Source of the DNA: Myotis daubentonii
Lineage: Eukaryota > Chordata > Mammalia > Chiroptera > Vespertilionidae
Reading direction: 5' to 3'
Length of the DNA: 64,000 bases
Assembly: GCF_963259705.1 (NCBI RefSeq)
Contig: NC_081850.1
Location: 41,749,167 to 41,813,166, forward strand
Shown: positions 1 to 11,700 of the stretch, piece after piece
Position numbering within the stretch: position 1 is the stretch's first letter
Layout: every line of letters begins with the position of its first letter
Notes under the pieces: model-generated
Told to the model about the DNA's origin: nothing
What the model saw: only the letters and a program-made list of their open reading frames with translations
Databases searched by the model: none
Position numbers and translations under genes: made by a program

Positions 1-1390
1 ATAGCAAAATAAATGAGAAAAGGGGGTGTTTTTAAGTTTACTTATGAAATAAAGTCATTCACTGTTTCCCACAGGCTCAGAGGAGTCGAGCATGCAATCA
101 TTACCTGTCTCATCCTCCCTCTTCTCTCTGTTATAAGAATTCTTGCCCAGAAAGTTGCATTATCCTCTAGGCTCCAAACGTAGTACTCTTCTAATTTTGA
201 TGATATCAGGCAAGATTTGTCTATCCTGTCACAAAGGTAAAGCCTGTGACCAAGGCCTGTAATCTTTTGATAATGTGCCTGATATCTACCACCAACACAC
301 TGATATAAGCTTCTAGAACAATGACCAATGTGTAGGAAATGCTCAACAAATACTAAATGTTTATAAGTTTTATCGTCATCATCATCATTATTATTTTGGC
401 TCTTATTATAAGAGCCTATTTCATTATTAGGAAAGAAATTCGGAGGCTCCTAGTGCTGTTAACCAATATTTTTCACTTTATAGTTAAAATAAATACTTGG
501 GAAATATTGAAGTTCACAGGGGGGGGAGGGGAAGCTCCAAATAATGAGCAGTATACATGTGTCAAAAGAAGTTGACATCAGCCAAGAAGATGGTTTGTGT
601 TACTTACAGCATAGCACTCTACCATTTAACTTGCCCCTGGACAACTGAACTACACAGCTACCATACGGCCTTACATATACAGTGCTCAGTTCAAATCTAT
701 AATTGTAAAATTAGCAAATAGCTCACAAAACCATGAGAAAGTGTTCATTTTTTCATTTATCCCCCAAATGGGAATACTTAACTATTAAATAAGTTGGGAA
801 CCAGGTAAAAAAGATAGAATGTGATTACAAATATGGAGTGGGGTAGAAGCAGGCGTTTGCAAGTCGAACTGTGTATCAAAACCAGTTGTTATTTGTTGAT
901 TGCTCCCATAGCCCCTCGTGCTTCCATATGTTATCACCACTACTGTTATTCAAGTTCATTTTCTGCCTTCCCCACTGTTCTGTTAGTAACCTGGCTGCAA
1001 TTTTGCTCACTATGAGGCCTCAGGCCTCGCAGAGATGCTAGCACATAATGGGCTAGTGGTACATCATTGTTGAGTAAATAAATGAACAAAATTGCAAATG
1101 GTGTGTTCACTCTTTATCTGGGAATCTGACTGATCTTGTGAAAATTCATCAAGACAGAAATAGTTTCATGACCTCAACTTCACTCTTCAACAAGAGAACC
1201 CTTGATATTTTTTATATCTCTCCTTTTATTCAAATGCCCTGACTCTGAAAATTTCTCTGCACATTAATTTTTTGGAAGACATTTACTACAAGATTCTCAT
1301 TTGGATTATTGTAGGCAATAAGTCTTATTGTAGATTCAAGGTCAGAAGGAAGCATCCGACACATGCAAAGCCCTTGCTTCATGTGTTACT
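1..1390. other. AT-rich intergenic DNA, nothing recognised
   Basis: I see no gene, RNA or recognisable repeat here. The short open frames at 357-575 and 821-1015 have no family motif, start context or splice signal that I would credit. There is a short G run near 520. Confidence 0.5.
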
Positions 1391-1394
1391 TTTT

Positions 1395-1560
1395 TTTTTT
1401 TCATCCTCACAGCAACCCCCTAAGGAAAGCTGTATGATCCCACTGTGCAGATGAGTAAACTGAGGCTCAGAGTGGTTAAGTTAGTCTGAGGTTAAATAGT
1501 TGGTGTGCAAAATGGCTGGACTTCAAACCAGATCTCTCTGGTTCCAAAGTCCATCCTTGT
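1395..1560 (-). repeat. MIR SINE, old copy
   Basis: Read on the minus strand this follows the MIR body. On the plus strand it shows the reverse-complement hallmark: CCTCACAGCAACCCC, then CAGATGAGTAAACTGAGGC, CAGAGTGGTTAAGT, and later TTCAAACCAGATCTCTCTGG. MIR is an ancient tRNA-derived, mammal-wide SINE. The copy is diverged and lacks clear target duplications, as expected for its age. Confidence 0.85.
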
Positions 1561-1876
1561 TTCATGATAACTTGCTAAATAAGCAAATGAATTCCAAGTG
1601 AAAATATATTAGTGCAAGTTTATAATTTTTTTTAAAAAAGAAATTCTAATAAACATGTAATCTAATGATTTAAAATTAAGACTCAGTCTTCGAGTACAAA
1701 ATCCATTGGCTTTAATTAAAATTATTACTGCTAAATAACCTCATTGCCGAAGTGAAAGTATTTTTCCACCATTTGCAAAGCCCAAATCTGTAATAGAGAT
1801 CAATATGATGCATTGTATGTTTTTTTTTCTATAAGAACCTAAAATTATTCTCCCCACATTTGTATTTTGAAAAGAA

Positions 1877-2296
1877 TCTATACTAATAAAAGGGTAATAT
1901 GCTAATTAGACCGATATCCTTCCAGACAAAGCAATGGTGGCAGGGGCTGAAGCAGAGGTGGTAAGGGGCAATCAGGCTGGCAGGGGGAAACAGTTAGGGG
2001 TGTCCAGGCTGGCAGGGGAGAGCAGTTAGGGGTGACCAGGTAGGCAGGCACGGAAGAGCAGTTAGGGGTGACCAGGTAGGCAGGCAGGGGAGAGCAGTTA
2101 GGGGTGACCAGGTAGGCAGGCAGGGGAGAGCAGTTAGGGGCAACCAGGTACGCAGGCAGGGGAAAGAGTTAGTGGTGACCAGGTAGGCAAGCAGGTGAGT
2201 GGTTAGGAGCCAGCAGTCCCAGATTACAAGAGGGTACAGGCCAGGCTGAGGGCCCTCCCCTATCCTGTGCACAAATTTTGTGCACCAGGCCTCTAG
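1877..2296 (+). mobile_element. HeliBat-type non-autonomous Helitron
   Basis: The 5' end begins TCTATACTAATAAAAGGG at 1877 after a host A. The 3' end has the hairpin GTGCACAAATTTTGTGCAC followed by CAGGCCTCTAG, ending CTAG at 2293-2296 before a host T. TC start, subterminal hairpin, CTAG end and A/T insertion are the defining Helitron features, and these exact ends are those of the bat HeliBat families. No Rep/helicase coding is present, so it is non-autonomous. Its middle is expanded by a minisatellite, listed separately. Confidence 0.93.
1973..2205 (+). repeat. Minisatellite inside a Helitron, about 7 units of 32-36 bp
   Basis: Units begin GGCTGGCAGGGG or GGTAGGCAGGCAGGGG and run through GAGCAGTTAGGGGTGACCA. 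The first units are about 32 bp; later ones are about 36 bp through an extra GGCA step. The array lies wholly inside the Helitron at 1877-2296. The minus-strand open frame over it (1994-2305), rich in repeated LPCLPTW-like peptides, is produced by the repeat and is not a gene. Confidence 0.9.
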
Positions 2297-2297
2297 T

Positions 2298-5200
2298 CTC
2301 TTCATAAGGATAGAAAAGGAAATGACCTTGTATTATGTTTTTAGGTATAATAAATCAGATATCATAATTTCAGACTGCCAATATTTACTTCAAAATAAGG
2401 AAATAAAATGATTTCCTAGGACATGCTTTCTCTGAAACAATTTCCATTTCCCAAATGGGAAGTAAACAGAGTTTTTAAAAGGTTGGGAGGAGGGGTTTGA
2501 AGAATTACAGAGCGTTAGTGTTAACTATGTACCCAGTGTTTGGATAAAGATGCTACATCTGCAGAAAGATGGGAGTTGCAACTATAATAATTATTGGGAG
2601 ATGTCTATCACCTTCTACACCCGAGAATCCTCTATTGAAATCCTGTTCAGAGAGTTGTCTGTGTTCAATCTCTCTACCCCCGGGAATTCCTACAGCTATA
2701 TTTCTACAGAAGGCAATATTGTGCTTACCCCTGCGGAGGAGGAAGTTAATCTGCTGAGCTGTTGTCCTGTTCTTTAAAAATACCAAATCACTGACAGTAT
2801 TGATTTTTGGCTCTTTATAAAAGTTGAACTCTTTAGAATTTAATATGGAGACATTAATGTTGAAAAAAATAAAGACTTTTTTTTTTTTTGGACAACCTCA
2901 GTGTTTGAAGGGTAAACAAGTATTTTGTAAATTGGTCCACTGAATGACAAGCCAACAGATTTGAAGCCAGCTGTCACATTTTATTAGTCACACCCATAAA
3001 TCTAGCCTGGTACTGGGAGGGTTCCCAGTGTCCCTACATCACAGACGCGGTATTACAGTGAGCCCATTGAGGGGGGGCCATTTCCTTCTTTTTAGAGCAT
3101 TTTCTTTGGAAGTCTGAGCAGCTGCCTGTGTTCTGTGGATTGATCTTGTTCACAAATTTTCATAAGAAGAAATCGATGACATATATTATTTTTCCTTCCC
3201 TCTCTCAAGTCATTGCCCTTCAATCCTATCATTAGACACCAGTCCCAACTAACACTTTACATCTAAAATTCATCAGCCCCCATCAGTACGATACTCCTCC
3301 CCCAAATGAATTCTACTTTCGCGTTAATAGATCTCACAGGCTCGCAACATTACTAAATAAAGTACTAGTATAATAACCATAGCAGAGCCTTTATGCTCTA
3401 CCGTCAATATGAATTTTAGAAGAGTGTCATCAGGAAGACCATCTTCAGAGGTATTTCCTTGCATGCGGAAGCACTGCTGCTGAAATGGGACTGGATGACT
3501 GCCGCAGCTCGGCCGTCCTCGGCTTCTTGGTGTGCTGATTCTTTCCCCACTGCAGAGCCAGGGGATTGAACACTCAGATTTGCTCTGACAGGCTGACAAC
3601 CAATATCACACGACCACAGCTAAGAGTGGTTTATTACTTTTAGTGGGATTTATTTAATTCAGTCTCACAGCCTGAGGGTGGGGTAAAGATTTAACTTGAA
3701 ATTAAATTCCAGCAGGAGACCTTTTAATATAAGAAAAATGGGCAGAAGGATAAATGACATGCTCAATTGCAATGATTTTTTTTAAAGCCTATATTTAACA
3801 TGGAGGGAAGAAAGTCGCACTAAATCATTTCAGTTGTTTGACAGATATGGAGAGAAAAAGTGCAGATGAACCAGTAATAATGATGTAACTTTAAAGAGAA
3901 TAATCTGAAGGAAAGTGTTTGGCACACTAGAATTTCTTCAATCCATCCAGGAAAAAAAATGTTTCCCGTTTATGAATGCTTTCTGTCAATGTCTGGATAA
4001 GTTGATAAGAAATCCCAAGTGTTCTTCTATTGGTTACCATTAAAGTAGTATACAATAATTCTGGGTGAAATAGTAGAATTTAAGCAAAGCCATGGTTAGA
4101 AATTACTCTAATTTTTAACCTGGATACAGGGAATGTTTACATCCAAAAAGTTGATACAGAAAAGTAGTAGTCATTTGTATTCTGAGGCCAAGAAAGGTGG
4201 AGCTATATCCTAACACATAACCCAGACACAGCCTTGCCAATTGAGATACTTAAAGCGTATGATGATCATGGTCCTCTGATATCACAAACATGGAGAAAAG
4301 GAGATACTTCATGGTTAATTACTAACAGTTGAATATAAATGATATACTTTGCTTTTGGCGGTATTATTTTGTTGGCTTGGCCTTCCTCTTATAAGGAAAA
4401 ATAACTTTCATACAGGTATAAAATGCTTTCTACTAAAGACATATGTCTAATTTTGAGGCTTTGGGGAAAGTAATGCCAAAGAAAGAATAGAATAAACAGA
4501 ATAGTCATTGGCCCCATCTTGTGTTTAAAAACAGTCCATGCTTCAGAAATGTGATTCCAGATCACAGCAAACCCAGCATCCATCAGCATAGTAACAAGCA
4601 TGGCCCTGGACAAAATTACTCAAGTCATGACCTCTTTGTTGACTAACCTCATTCCATTGTTTGCCCTTCTCTTCCAGAGTCTGAAGTTTTCAGAACTCTT
4701 CAGGAAGCCTTCCAGAAACATATACCTATTGCTAAAAAGTTGTTCTGCTTCCCTGTACCTCATGAAAACCTATGCCATTTTCATTGGGTCTAAGTGGTTA
4801 AAATATTGTTAAATGGTTAACAAATAAGTGATAATAGCTGAATGCAGGAGGTCCCATATTATCTTGGTTTATGGCATCCTTACTTGTCTCGTTAATTGTT
4901 TCATAGCATCCTTGGACCAAAAAAAAAAAAGCAAAATACTTTATAGTCCCATTTATTAAATACTTAGGTCCAAGCATCTTAACTGGCATTTATGTTTTAA
5001 AAACTTAACTCCTATTGACACTACACAACCCTCTCCAATTGTGGGATTAGATTGGACTGCACCACTCTCATTGAAAAAAACAGAGCAATCAATGTTAAAA
5101 GTATTAACTACCTTGAGCTAATAGTCCTCATGATGTCCAACGGATGTCACTTGCTTTTCCTGAATTTTAAAATATCCTGCAGTGCCTCACTGAATTGGCA

Positions 5201-7967
5201 GTGGGGCCTTGGGTGACCTCAGTGCTCAGTTTGAGAACTTATAGACTTAACATGTTATCTCTGTTTACTCTGCATTTCAAGAGAGATACTCATCCTTTAT
5301 GAACTGGCAATTGGTGCCAATTTCATGTAAAATGGTAGACTCAACTAGGAAAGACAGAGACAGTGATTTCTTGGTACCTCTGATCTCACCACTCACCACT
5401 TTTCTAATCCATGGATTGATGACAAAACCCTAGTCGAAGCTATCACATTCTTATTGGTTATCCGCAGTCCTAAGACCTCAATAATTTGACAGATTGACTT
5501 TCAGTTATTAACTCTTTTGTTTATAATACCTCTGTAATTTATCAATTTTTTTCTTTAGAAAGAATCAAAGCAGTGATAGTCGAACCTCTTACCCAGGGTA
5601 TTAATCAGCCCTCCTTAGTAGGTAAACCACACAAAAAATGGCCATGACCATTTGGAGGACAAATGTTCACCTGTCTCTGGCTCCCAGTATTCCTCTTCCT
5701 ACTTTTGCCGACCCGTTTAATCTGGATATATAGGGTACAGTGCAATGAGCACCTTCTCTTGCTAGGACCTATGTTTCTATGGGACTTTTTGTCCCTCCAT
5801 TTCCCCCAGTATGATCCCTCTACCAGTGTCCTTGTCTAGAATCTTGCATGTGTGAATTTGAATGCCTTTGGCTCTATGTTAATGTGACACAAGGTTGCCT
5901 CAATCTAATGGTTCTTCATTTTTGCATGAACTTTTGTCTTGTCTTCCTAGGTGAGCTTCACCTTCACAGTAGTATCTGTAATGCCTATTGTGGCACTAGG
6001 CCTCATGGCCATAATCAATAGTTCCCAGAAGAAGAGAGAATTACTCCAAAAGCTCTCCCAGGAGAATGAGGAAAACTTTCTCAAAAGCCCCCTAGCTAAC
6101 TTTTTATATCTCACTTTTTCATTCTTTCTTTTTTTGTACAATGACTTTTTCACCCCAAAACACACTAAATAATCACACTCGGTGATATTTCAGACAGAAG
6201 ATGTTTTCTTGCTTACTAATATTTTTAAGTGCACATTTCATATGGGGTAAGCATCAGCCAGTCCCCAAACAGAATGAAGTCCTTTCAAAGGAGGTCCTTT
6301 CCCACCTCTTCTCACCCACCACCAACCACTTGGAAGTCTCATTTCTTTGGTGAATTGTTGCATTGCATTTAAGATTCAAAGTATAGTTATTTGCATTTAA
6401 GTGATTATTTCCTTCTTATGTAAATTTGGTTTCATTGTTCGAAAATGTTTGTTTCTATTTGTGTTTTGAGATGGAACTCCTCATAAATTTTCCTATTGTA
6501 ATTAATAGAATTTTTTTCACTTAACAGCTTTTTACTTAGTGGCAGATTTTTTTCAGAAAAGGGTAAAATTCATTAAACAAGGGATAGGTGTATACTCAAA
6601 GCAATTTACTTCTTAGGTGATTTGATAATTGAGATATCACCATATTTTTTTCTTCACTGAAGTTAAACTAAAGGCCCATCTGCTGATGAAAAGCATAACC
6701 AGATTTTAGGTTAATTAGCTCCCAAGGGCTCTGTATGTATTTATACCATCAATAGATCAAAAGGTACACATTTGAATGTGCCCGAAACCAGAGCTTTCTT
6801 CTACTAAAATCAAGTGTATGCATTTTACTAAGACTCTTCTCTGCCAAGTAACAGTCAAATGGCAAGATGTCCTTTCAGAAAGACATCTTTCAGCATGAAA
6901 GTTTTCGTGCTGAAAGTTATCGGTAAGGAATGTGTTAAATATGTTTCTTACCTTCAAATTCCAGCAATGATAAATGTTTATTTTCTCTAAAAATGTTTAT
7001 TTATTCTAAATATTGAAATACATGAGAACATAAGCTATTTGGATGATGGCATTGCATCTTATAAAAAGAATGTGAATCTCAGACCGAAGATTATAATATG
7101 CAAAAAAATTTTCTTTTTGACTTATAATTCAGCTCAACTTCTCTTGTATTTCAAGGCCCCTTGCAAACAAACAGGAAGGAGGTTTTCATTTTATTTCTGT
7201 CCCCAGGATTGCATCAGGGTTTTGTGAGGGGAGCAGTTATTCAGTGCCAGGACATTGGGAGGAAGGGACAGACTGTGTCCCTGAGTCACCTAACCACACA
7301 TTTCCATCATCATCATCATCCCAATCTGGGAGCTCCTTTACTCTGCCACGCTGAGGGGCACGGGAATCTTTTTGCAGGGATGTGACATCCCCAGTCCCTT
7401 GCTACTTACCTGAAATAATCTTTTCCATCTGGTGGCTGATGTTTGAAAATGCCTCTGTGGAAGGCTTGCCACATGGCTTCTGATGAACTCTAGTTATCAT
7501 GCAAATAGACTTAATAGAGAGAAAGCTGTACAGAGGCAGCCATTTTCTTATGGTGTGAGCTAGTGTTAGCGTTTTTCCTAGGCACATGCTCAGACAAGGA
7601 AATCACGCAATGGCATGTTCCTATGCATAAAAGGAAGCTGCCCCGAAGTGCTGGGCTTCCCACATACCACACTTCCCATCCTCCTGGTTTTTAATGCACA
7701 ACTTATGGTTTTTATTTAAAGCCTAATTAACTGGCAAGTGGGGATTGTGCCATGTCCTATTGTCTTTATGTATGTTTCTAACAGAATGTTCTTAACTTAG
7801 AAGTTTCTAAATTAATTCACGTGGGTATTTTGGTATAATCAATTCTTAAGGAAGCCTAGTCATTCAAATACGGTAATAAATAATGAGCCTCATTAATACT
7901 AATTTCAGTAGAATATTGTTTCTACATTTTTTCCAAGGGTGTTTTTTCCCTTATGAAAGGGCCTAAT

Positions 7968-7968
<1 letters not shown>
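2298..7968. other. Intergenic DNA, no gene recognised
   Basis: No exon, RNA gene or assignable element recognised. Slightly GC-richer patches at about 2550-2780 and 3420-3600 have open frames on both strands, but no protein family, codon bias or splice signals that I would trust. The frame at 5951-6172 includes a hydrophobic stretch but matches nothing I know. Some of this may be decayed LINE or LTR material beyond recognition by eye. Confidence 0.45.
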
Positions 7969-7970
<2 letters not shown>

Positions 7971-8004
<34 letters not shown>

Positions 8005-8030
8005 ACACACAGACACACACACACAAACAC
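7971..8030. repeat. (CA)n microsatellite with adjoining pyrimidine tract
   Basis: About 60 bp of AC repeat with two CAGA interruptions and one CAAAC, followed at 8031-8070 by a CT-rich run. The open frame on the minus strand through it encodes a Cys/Val repeat and is spurious. Confidence 0.97.
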
Positions 8031-8070
8031 TTTTCTCCTCCACTCTACTATCTCTCTCTGTCTCTCTCTG

Positions 8071-9798
8071 AAGCCACAAACTAAGAGACTAAGCATTAAC
8101 CATGTGGAGATAAATGTGAACATGTTCGTTTTATAAAGGACCTGAAGCAAAGAGAATAAATAAGTTATGTATTTCAATTTGCTTTCACTAATGGAAGATT
8201 TTTTACTGAAAACAGAGAGCAAATTGTCTAGGGTACTAGTTGCAATTGGAATCCAGTGGAAATCCATTTTGAGTGAGTCATCAGAAAAAGTAGAACAATG
8301 TACAAAAATAATTTGTGTCTTAATATAATATCTGCATTTACCTACGTTTTGCAACTCATACCAGTTCTACACATTTTTAAGATAACCTGAAAAGACTAAT
8401 TAAGTCGCATGGTTCCCTCTACCATAGGTTATCTACCTTCGAAGCCGCACTTGGCCAAAGGGGCAGGCATCCTCAGAGTGAGCAGCGAGGGAGATCTGTT
8501 TGATCGCAGTGCTTTAAGGATTGCTATTGATTTCCATTTTTTTCTTCTCTTGCCTCACTTTCGCAGCCCAAAGATTCTTTAGAGCTTCTAAGCTACTTGC
8601 CCATGAGCCGTAAATTTAAGTCAATAATTATTTTCTACATTCCCCTTATACAGTCCCACTTGAATCTTGTCTCAAATTTCTCTGTTTTTCTTAGGATTAG
8701 GAAAACGGATGAAGACTGTGGAGCTATGTTAGAAAGTAATCTTAAAAGTAGCCACTCTCTGATTGCGGCTCTATTGTGTTGCTCCCTTGGCTGAACCAAA
8801 ATCATAGGCAACATTTTCTACTGAGGGATAGGTTGGTTGAAAACCGGGTTCAGACTCTTCTGGGGAACACTGGGCAGCAGAGCATTCCATAAGAGTGTAT
8901 TTACTTCACTGGACTAGAGCTATAGCTCGAAGGGTTCATTACCTTACTGGTCAGTTAAAATTCAAATATCCCAGGAACATAAAAGTAATAGTAACGATGA
9001 GCAAAATTTATTTTCAACATGATGGCTAGATGGTCAAAGGAGGGCTCTGTCTACAAAAATGTTGCTGAAAGAAGGGGATGTTATAGCTTAAGGACCCATG
9101 GAGGAAAGGCATGTTCTGATAAGATGCTAGAACAGAGAGCTGTGTAAATACCAGTACACAGGGCACGGAGGTTAGGAAAGGGGAGGCAGAAGTGACAATT
9201 ATGGATAAGCTTGACTGAATGGCCTGAAGTGTCACAAGATAAAAGTCTGTGTCTACCCAATGTCTTCACTGGGAGTGCTGCTTTTTTTAAGCGTGCCTGG
9301 TACCATCGATGGTCTTCACTGGAATGTCTATTAGCTGAATCCTTGATCTAGCCTTAGTCTCCCCCAATCCACCAGCTTGCAACACCAAATACAATGAATT
9401 AACTTCTCTCCCAATTTTCTTTGTAGTGTATACTGGCAAAGGGCTTGCCACTTCAAACTGAGCATATCATTATAGTAAAATCAGACTATGTAAACCCAAA
9501 CTTACACCAAGAGAGGCCGGGTTTGAAGGCTGGAAGGGAGTTGAGGAATGACCTTTCCCCTCAATCTAACTGCTACTCAGGATTTTCCTAGTAATGACAT
9601 TCTTCCAAAAACCTAGGAAAGAAACCTTGTAGTTTTTCCTTTTCTTTCTGTCTCACCTTCCACTTTTGAATCTAACTTCCCAATATGTCTTACTTTCGTC
9701 ATTGCTTTGCCATTTCCACTGAATGTACTCTGGTTTAATTAACTAACTCATTCCTAGATACATGCCTTGCTTAGTGAAAGATTAAGTTCTTTGGAATT
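8071..9798. other. Intergenic DNA, nothing recognised
   Basis: No repeat family or gene could be assigned by eye. Open frames at 8597-8794 and 9026-9269 are short and unsupported. Confidence 0.4.
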
Positions 9799-10049
9799 AA
9801 GAAAATTGGGGTGGCCGAAACCGGTTTGGCTCAGTGGATGGAGCGTCGGCCTGCGGACTGAAGGGTCCCGGGTTCGATTCCGGTCAGGGGCATGTGCCTG
9901 GGTTGCGGGCATATCCCCAGTGGGAGATGTGCAGGAGGCAGCTGATCGATGTTTCTCTCTCATCGATGCTTCTGGCTCTCTATCTCTCTCTCTTCCTCTC
10001 TGTAGAAAATCAATAAAATATATATATATATTAAAAAAAGAAAATTGGG
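9799..10049 (+). mobile_element. VES-type tRNA-derived SINE with 12-bp target duplication
   Basis: The SINE body spans 9811-10037. It opens with the tRNA-like head CCGGTTTGGCTCAGTGGATG (box A), has GGGTTCGATTCCGGTC (box B), the VES body, an ATCGATGTTTCTCTCTC segment, a CT-rich run, and an AATAAAATATAT tail into poly-A. The target duplication AAGAAAATTGGG is perfect at 9799-9810 and 10038-10049. The clean duplication and high similarity to the 52,488 copy indicate a recent insertion. It landed at the edge of an old MIR. The overlapping plus-strand open frames are SINE read-through. Confidence 0.97.
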
Positions 10050-10240
10050 ATGAAATCCCAACTCGTCCACTTGTTAGGTGTGTGATATTGGGCAGTTGTT
10101 CATCAGTCCAAAGTTAAATATCCTCACCTATAAAATGGGACTAGTATTTTCTTATAGCATTGTTAAATTAAATAGCTTATAAAAACTATCAGGGATATAG
10201 TCAGTGCTCTATGTATGTTAAATATCTTCTGGAGTGGATC
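10048..10240 (+). repeat. MIR SINE, old copy
   Basis: MIR order is visible: CCACTTGTTAGGTGTGTGA, TTGGGCAGTTG, CCTCACCTATAAAATGGGA, then TTGTTAAATTAAATAG and CAGTGCTCTATGTATG. Diverged, as is usual. The VES SINE is inserted directly upstream. Confidence 0.8.
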
Positions 10241-10385
10241 TTAAAATACTGCATTCATTTTATTATTTCCTTATTCAAATATATGGCATTATTTCTGAAT
10301 ACCTTGAAATAGCCTTCAAACATCCTACATCCTCTACAACACATTCCCGCTATCAAAGTTAAGGTGCACTCCATTTACTACCCTA

Positions 10386-10730
10386 TTAGAGGCCCAGCGC
10401 ATGAAATCGTGCACGTGTAGGGTCCCTAGGCCTAGCCTGAGATCAGAGCCATGTCCGCCGTGCCATAATGCTGCTCGCCGCCGCTCTGGGACACTCTGCA
10501 AAGCTGCTCACTTCTGCCCCATGACCCTCCGCAATGTTGCCACTGCCCCGTGAGTCCAGTCCCCAGTCCCACTCCACTGCCACCCACCCTGGTTCCCATG
10601 GTTCTCCATTGGCCATCCAGTGATGGGAGCTTGCAGGAGCGGGGAGGGACCGAGAAGTGGTCAATGCACCTCATAGTGACTGGTCGATTGGTTGTTCTGG
10701 TCGTGACACCTGGCCTTTTATTATTATAGA
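10386..10730 (-). mobile_element. HeliBat-type non-autonomous Helitron, minus strand
   Basis: On the minus strand the element starts TCTATAATAATAAAAGG (plus-strand 10730 leftward) and ends in GTGCACG...GCGCTGGGCCTCTAA, the last four bases being CTAA where CTAG is expected (plus strand TTAG at 10386). Host bases fit A/T insertion. The interior is GC-rich and non-coding by inspection. Its 5' end, up to 10701, is also copied in the inverted duplication ending at 11276. Confidence 0.88.
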
Positions 10731-11276
10731 TATGAGCCTTCAGCTACAACCAAAGGAGAGTTCTTGATGCCTCCTATTTCAACAGCCTCAATCTATGAAA
10801 GCCCATTGTTATATGACAATTAAATAAAAAAAAACTAGATCCCATAAACTGATAAACAAAAACAGATCCAGAGACAGAGAAGCATCGATCAGATGCTCAA
10901 ACCTCAGAGGGAAGGTAGGGGGAGGGTGGGGGCAAGGGGGAGAGATCAACCAAAGGACTTGTATGCATGCGTATAAGCCTAACCAATGGACACAGACACC
11001 AAGGGTGTGAGGGCATGAGCTGGGGGGGGGGGGGGGGGGGAATTACCGCTCCCCTCCCCTACCTTCCCTCTGAGGTTTGAGCATCTGATCGATGCTTCTC
11101 TGTCTCTGGATCTGTTTTTGTTTATCAGTTTATGGGATCTAGTTTTTTTTATTTAATTGTCATATAACAATGGGCTTTCATAGATTGAGGCTGTTGAAAT
11201 AGGAGGCATCAAGAACTCTCCTTTGGTTGTAGCTGAAGGCTCATATCTATAATAATAAAAGGCCAGGCATCACGAC
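10701..11276. repeat. Near-perfect 225-bp inverted duplication
   Basis: The left arm (about 10701-10925) and right arm (about 11053-11276) are reverse complements over about 225 bp with only a few differences, for example CACC versus ATGC near 10707. The arms contain, outside to inside, the last 30 bp of the Helitron, about 110 bp of unique flank, the L1 target site, and about 80 bp of L1. The loop holds a 19-base G run (11022-11040). Either a recent template-switch event or an assembly or read fold-back artefact. Confidence 0.93.
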
Positions 11277-11358
11277 AGCAGGGGGGGGATGGGGGATGGG
11301 GAGATAAGGACACATATGTAATATCTTAATCAATAAAGAAAGAAAAAAACTAGATCCC
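10831..11358 (+). mobile_element. 5'-truncated young L1 3' end with target duplication, internally disrupted
   Basis: The duplicated target AAAAAACTAGATCCC ends at 10843 and recurs at 11344-11358. Between them is a 3'-UTR-like LINE end: CAGAGACAGAGAAGC, a G-rich stretch, ACTTGTATGCATGCG, a long G tract, and after an interruption GGGGATGGGG...ACACATATGTAATATC, AATAAAGAAAG and an A-rich tail. The same terminal motif recurs near 25,030, which supports a dispersed LINE 3' end. The G tract is interrupted at about 11041-11277 by an inverted copy of upstream DNA. L1 assignment is from the 5' truncation, A-tail and duplication; the subfamily is not resolved. Confidence 0.75.
11022..11040 (+). repeat. 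Uninterrupted 19-base G run
   Basis: Homopolymeric G in the L1 3' end, directly left of the inverted copy; a further 8-base G run resumes at 11281 on the other side. It could form a quadruplex, and its length may be unreliable in the assembly. Confidence 0.9.
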
Positions 11359-11359
11359 T

Positions 11360-11700
11360 CTGTAGCATTATGAATAAATCTTAAAAGCAATTTTTAAAAT
11401 GATGCATACGATCTAATACCAATTATTTAAAATTTAGAAACAAAATGGTTCTTGGCACACAAATATGCAGTAAAATGTAAAACACAGTCAAGAAGAACAC
11501 ATACGAGTTTAATAATAGTGGTTATCTGAAGGGGAAAGGATACTGGATTGAAGAGAAGTGGAAGATTCCACATGATATGTAATTATATGCAAAGGTTAAT
11601 ATTTGCTAATACTGGATATAAAGGAATTTGTTGTAGTCCTTCTCTGTGGTTTTCTCCACATTTAAAATGTATCATTAAAAATAATTAAAAAGACATGAAT
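11360..11700 (+). repeat. Old L1 3'-end fragment
   Basis: The text AATAATAGTGGTTATCTGAA followed by GGATACTGGATTG, TTTTCTCCACATTTAAAATG and a terminal A-rich stretch resembles old mammalian L1 3' ends ('ACAGTGGTTATCTCTGGG...'). Diverged and without target duplications. The assignment is by motif only. Confidence 0.5.

Noticed and set aside
1973..2205. CRISPR-like array (regular repeats of about 36 bp)
   Set aside because: Units are head to tail without unique spacers, in a mammalian transposon.
1994..2305. 103-codon minus-strand frame with repeated LPCLPTW peptides
   Set aside because: Produced by the minisatellite inside a Helitron. The repeat period of about 36 bp is a multiple of 3 and keeps the frame open.
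2550..2786. Overlapping 75- and 77-codon frames on both strands as an exon
   Set aside because: No splice-site pair, family match or codon preference, and the two strands are equally open.
7905..8354. 149-codon minus-strand frame with a Cys/Val repeat
   Set aside because: Driven by the CA microsatellite. The flanking parts show no domain.
9811..10037. tRNA gene (box A and box B promoter elements)
   Set aside because: These belong to the tRNA-derived head of a SINE; there is no cloverleaf acceptor stem and the copy ends in a SINE tail.
9767..10117. 116-codon plus-strand frame
   Set aside because: It runs through a VES SINE and its flanks; the same frame type recurs in other VES copies.
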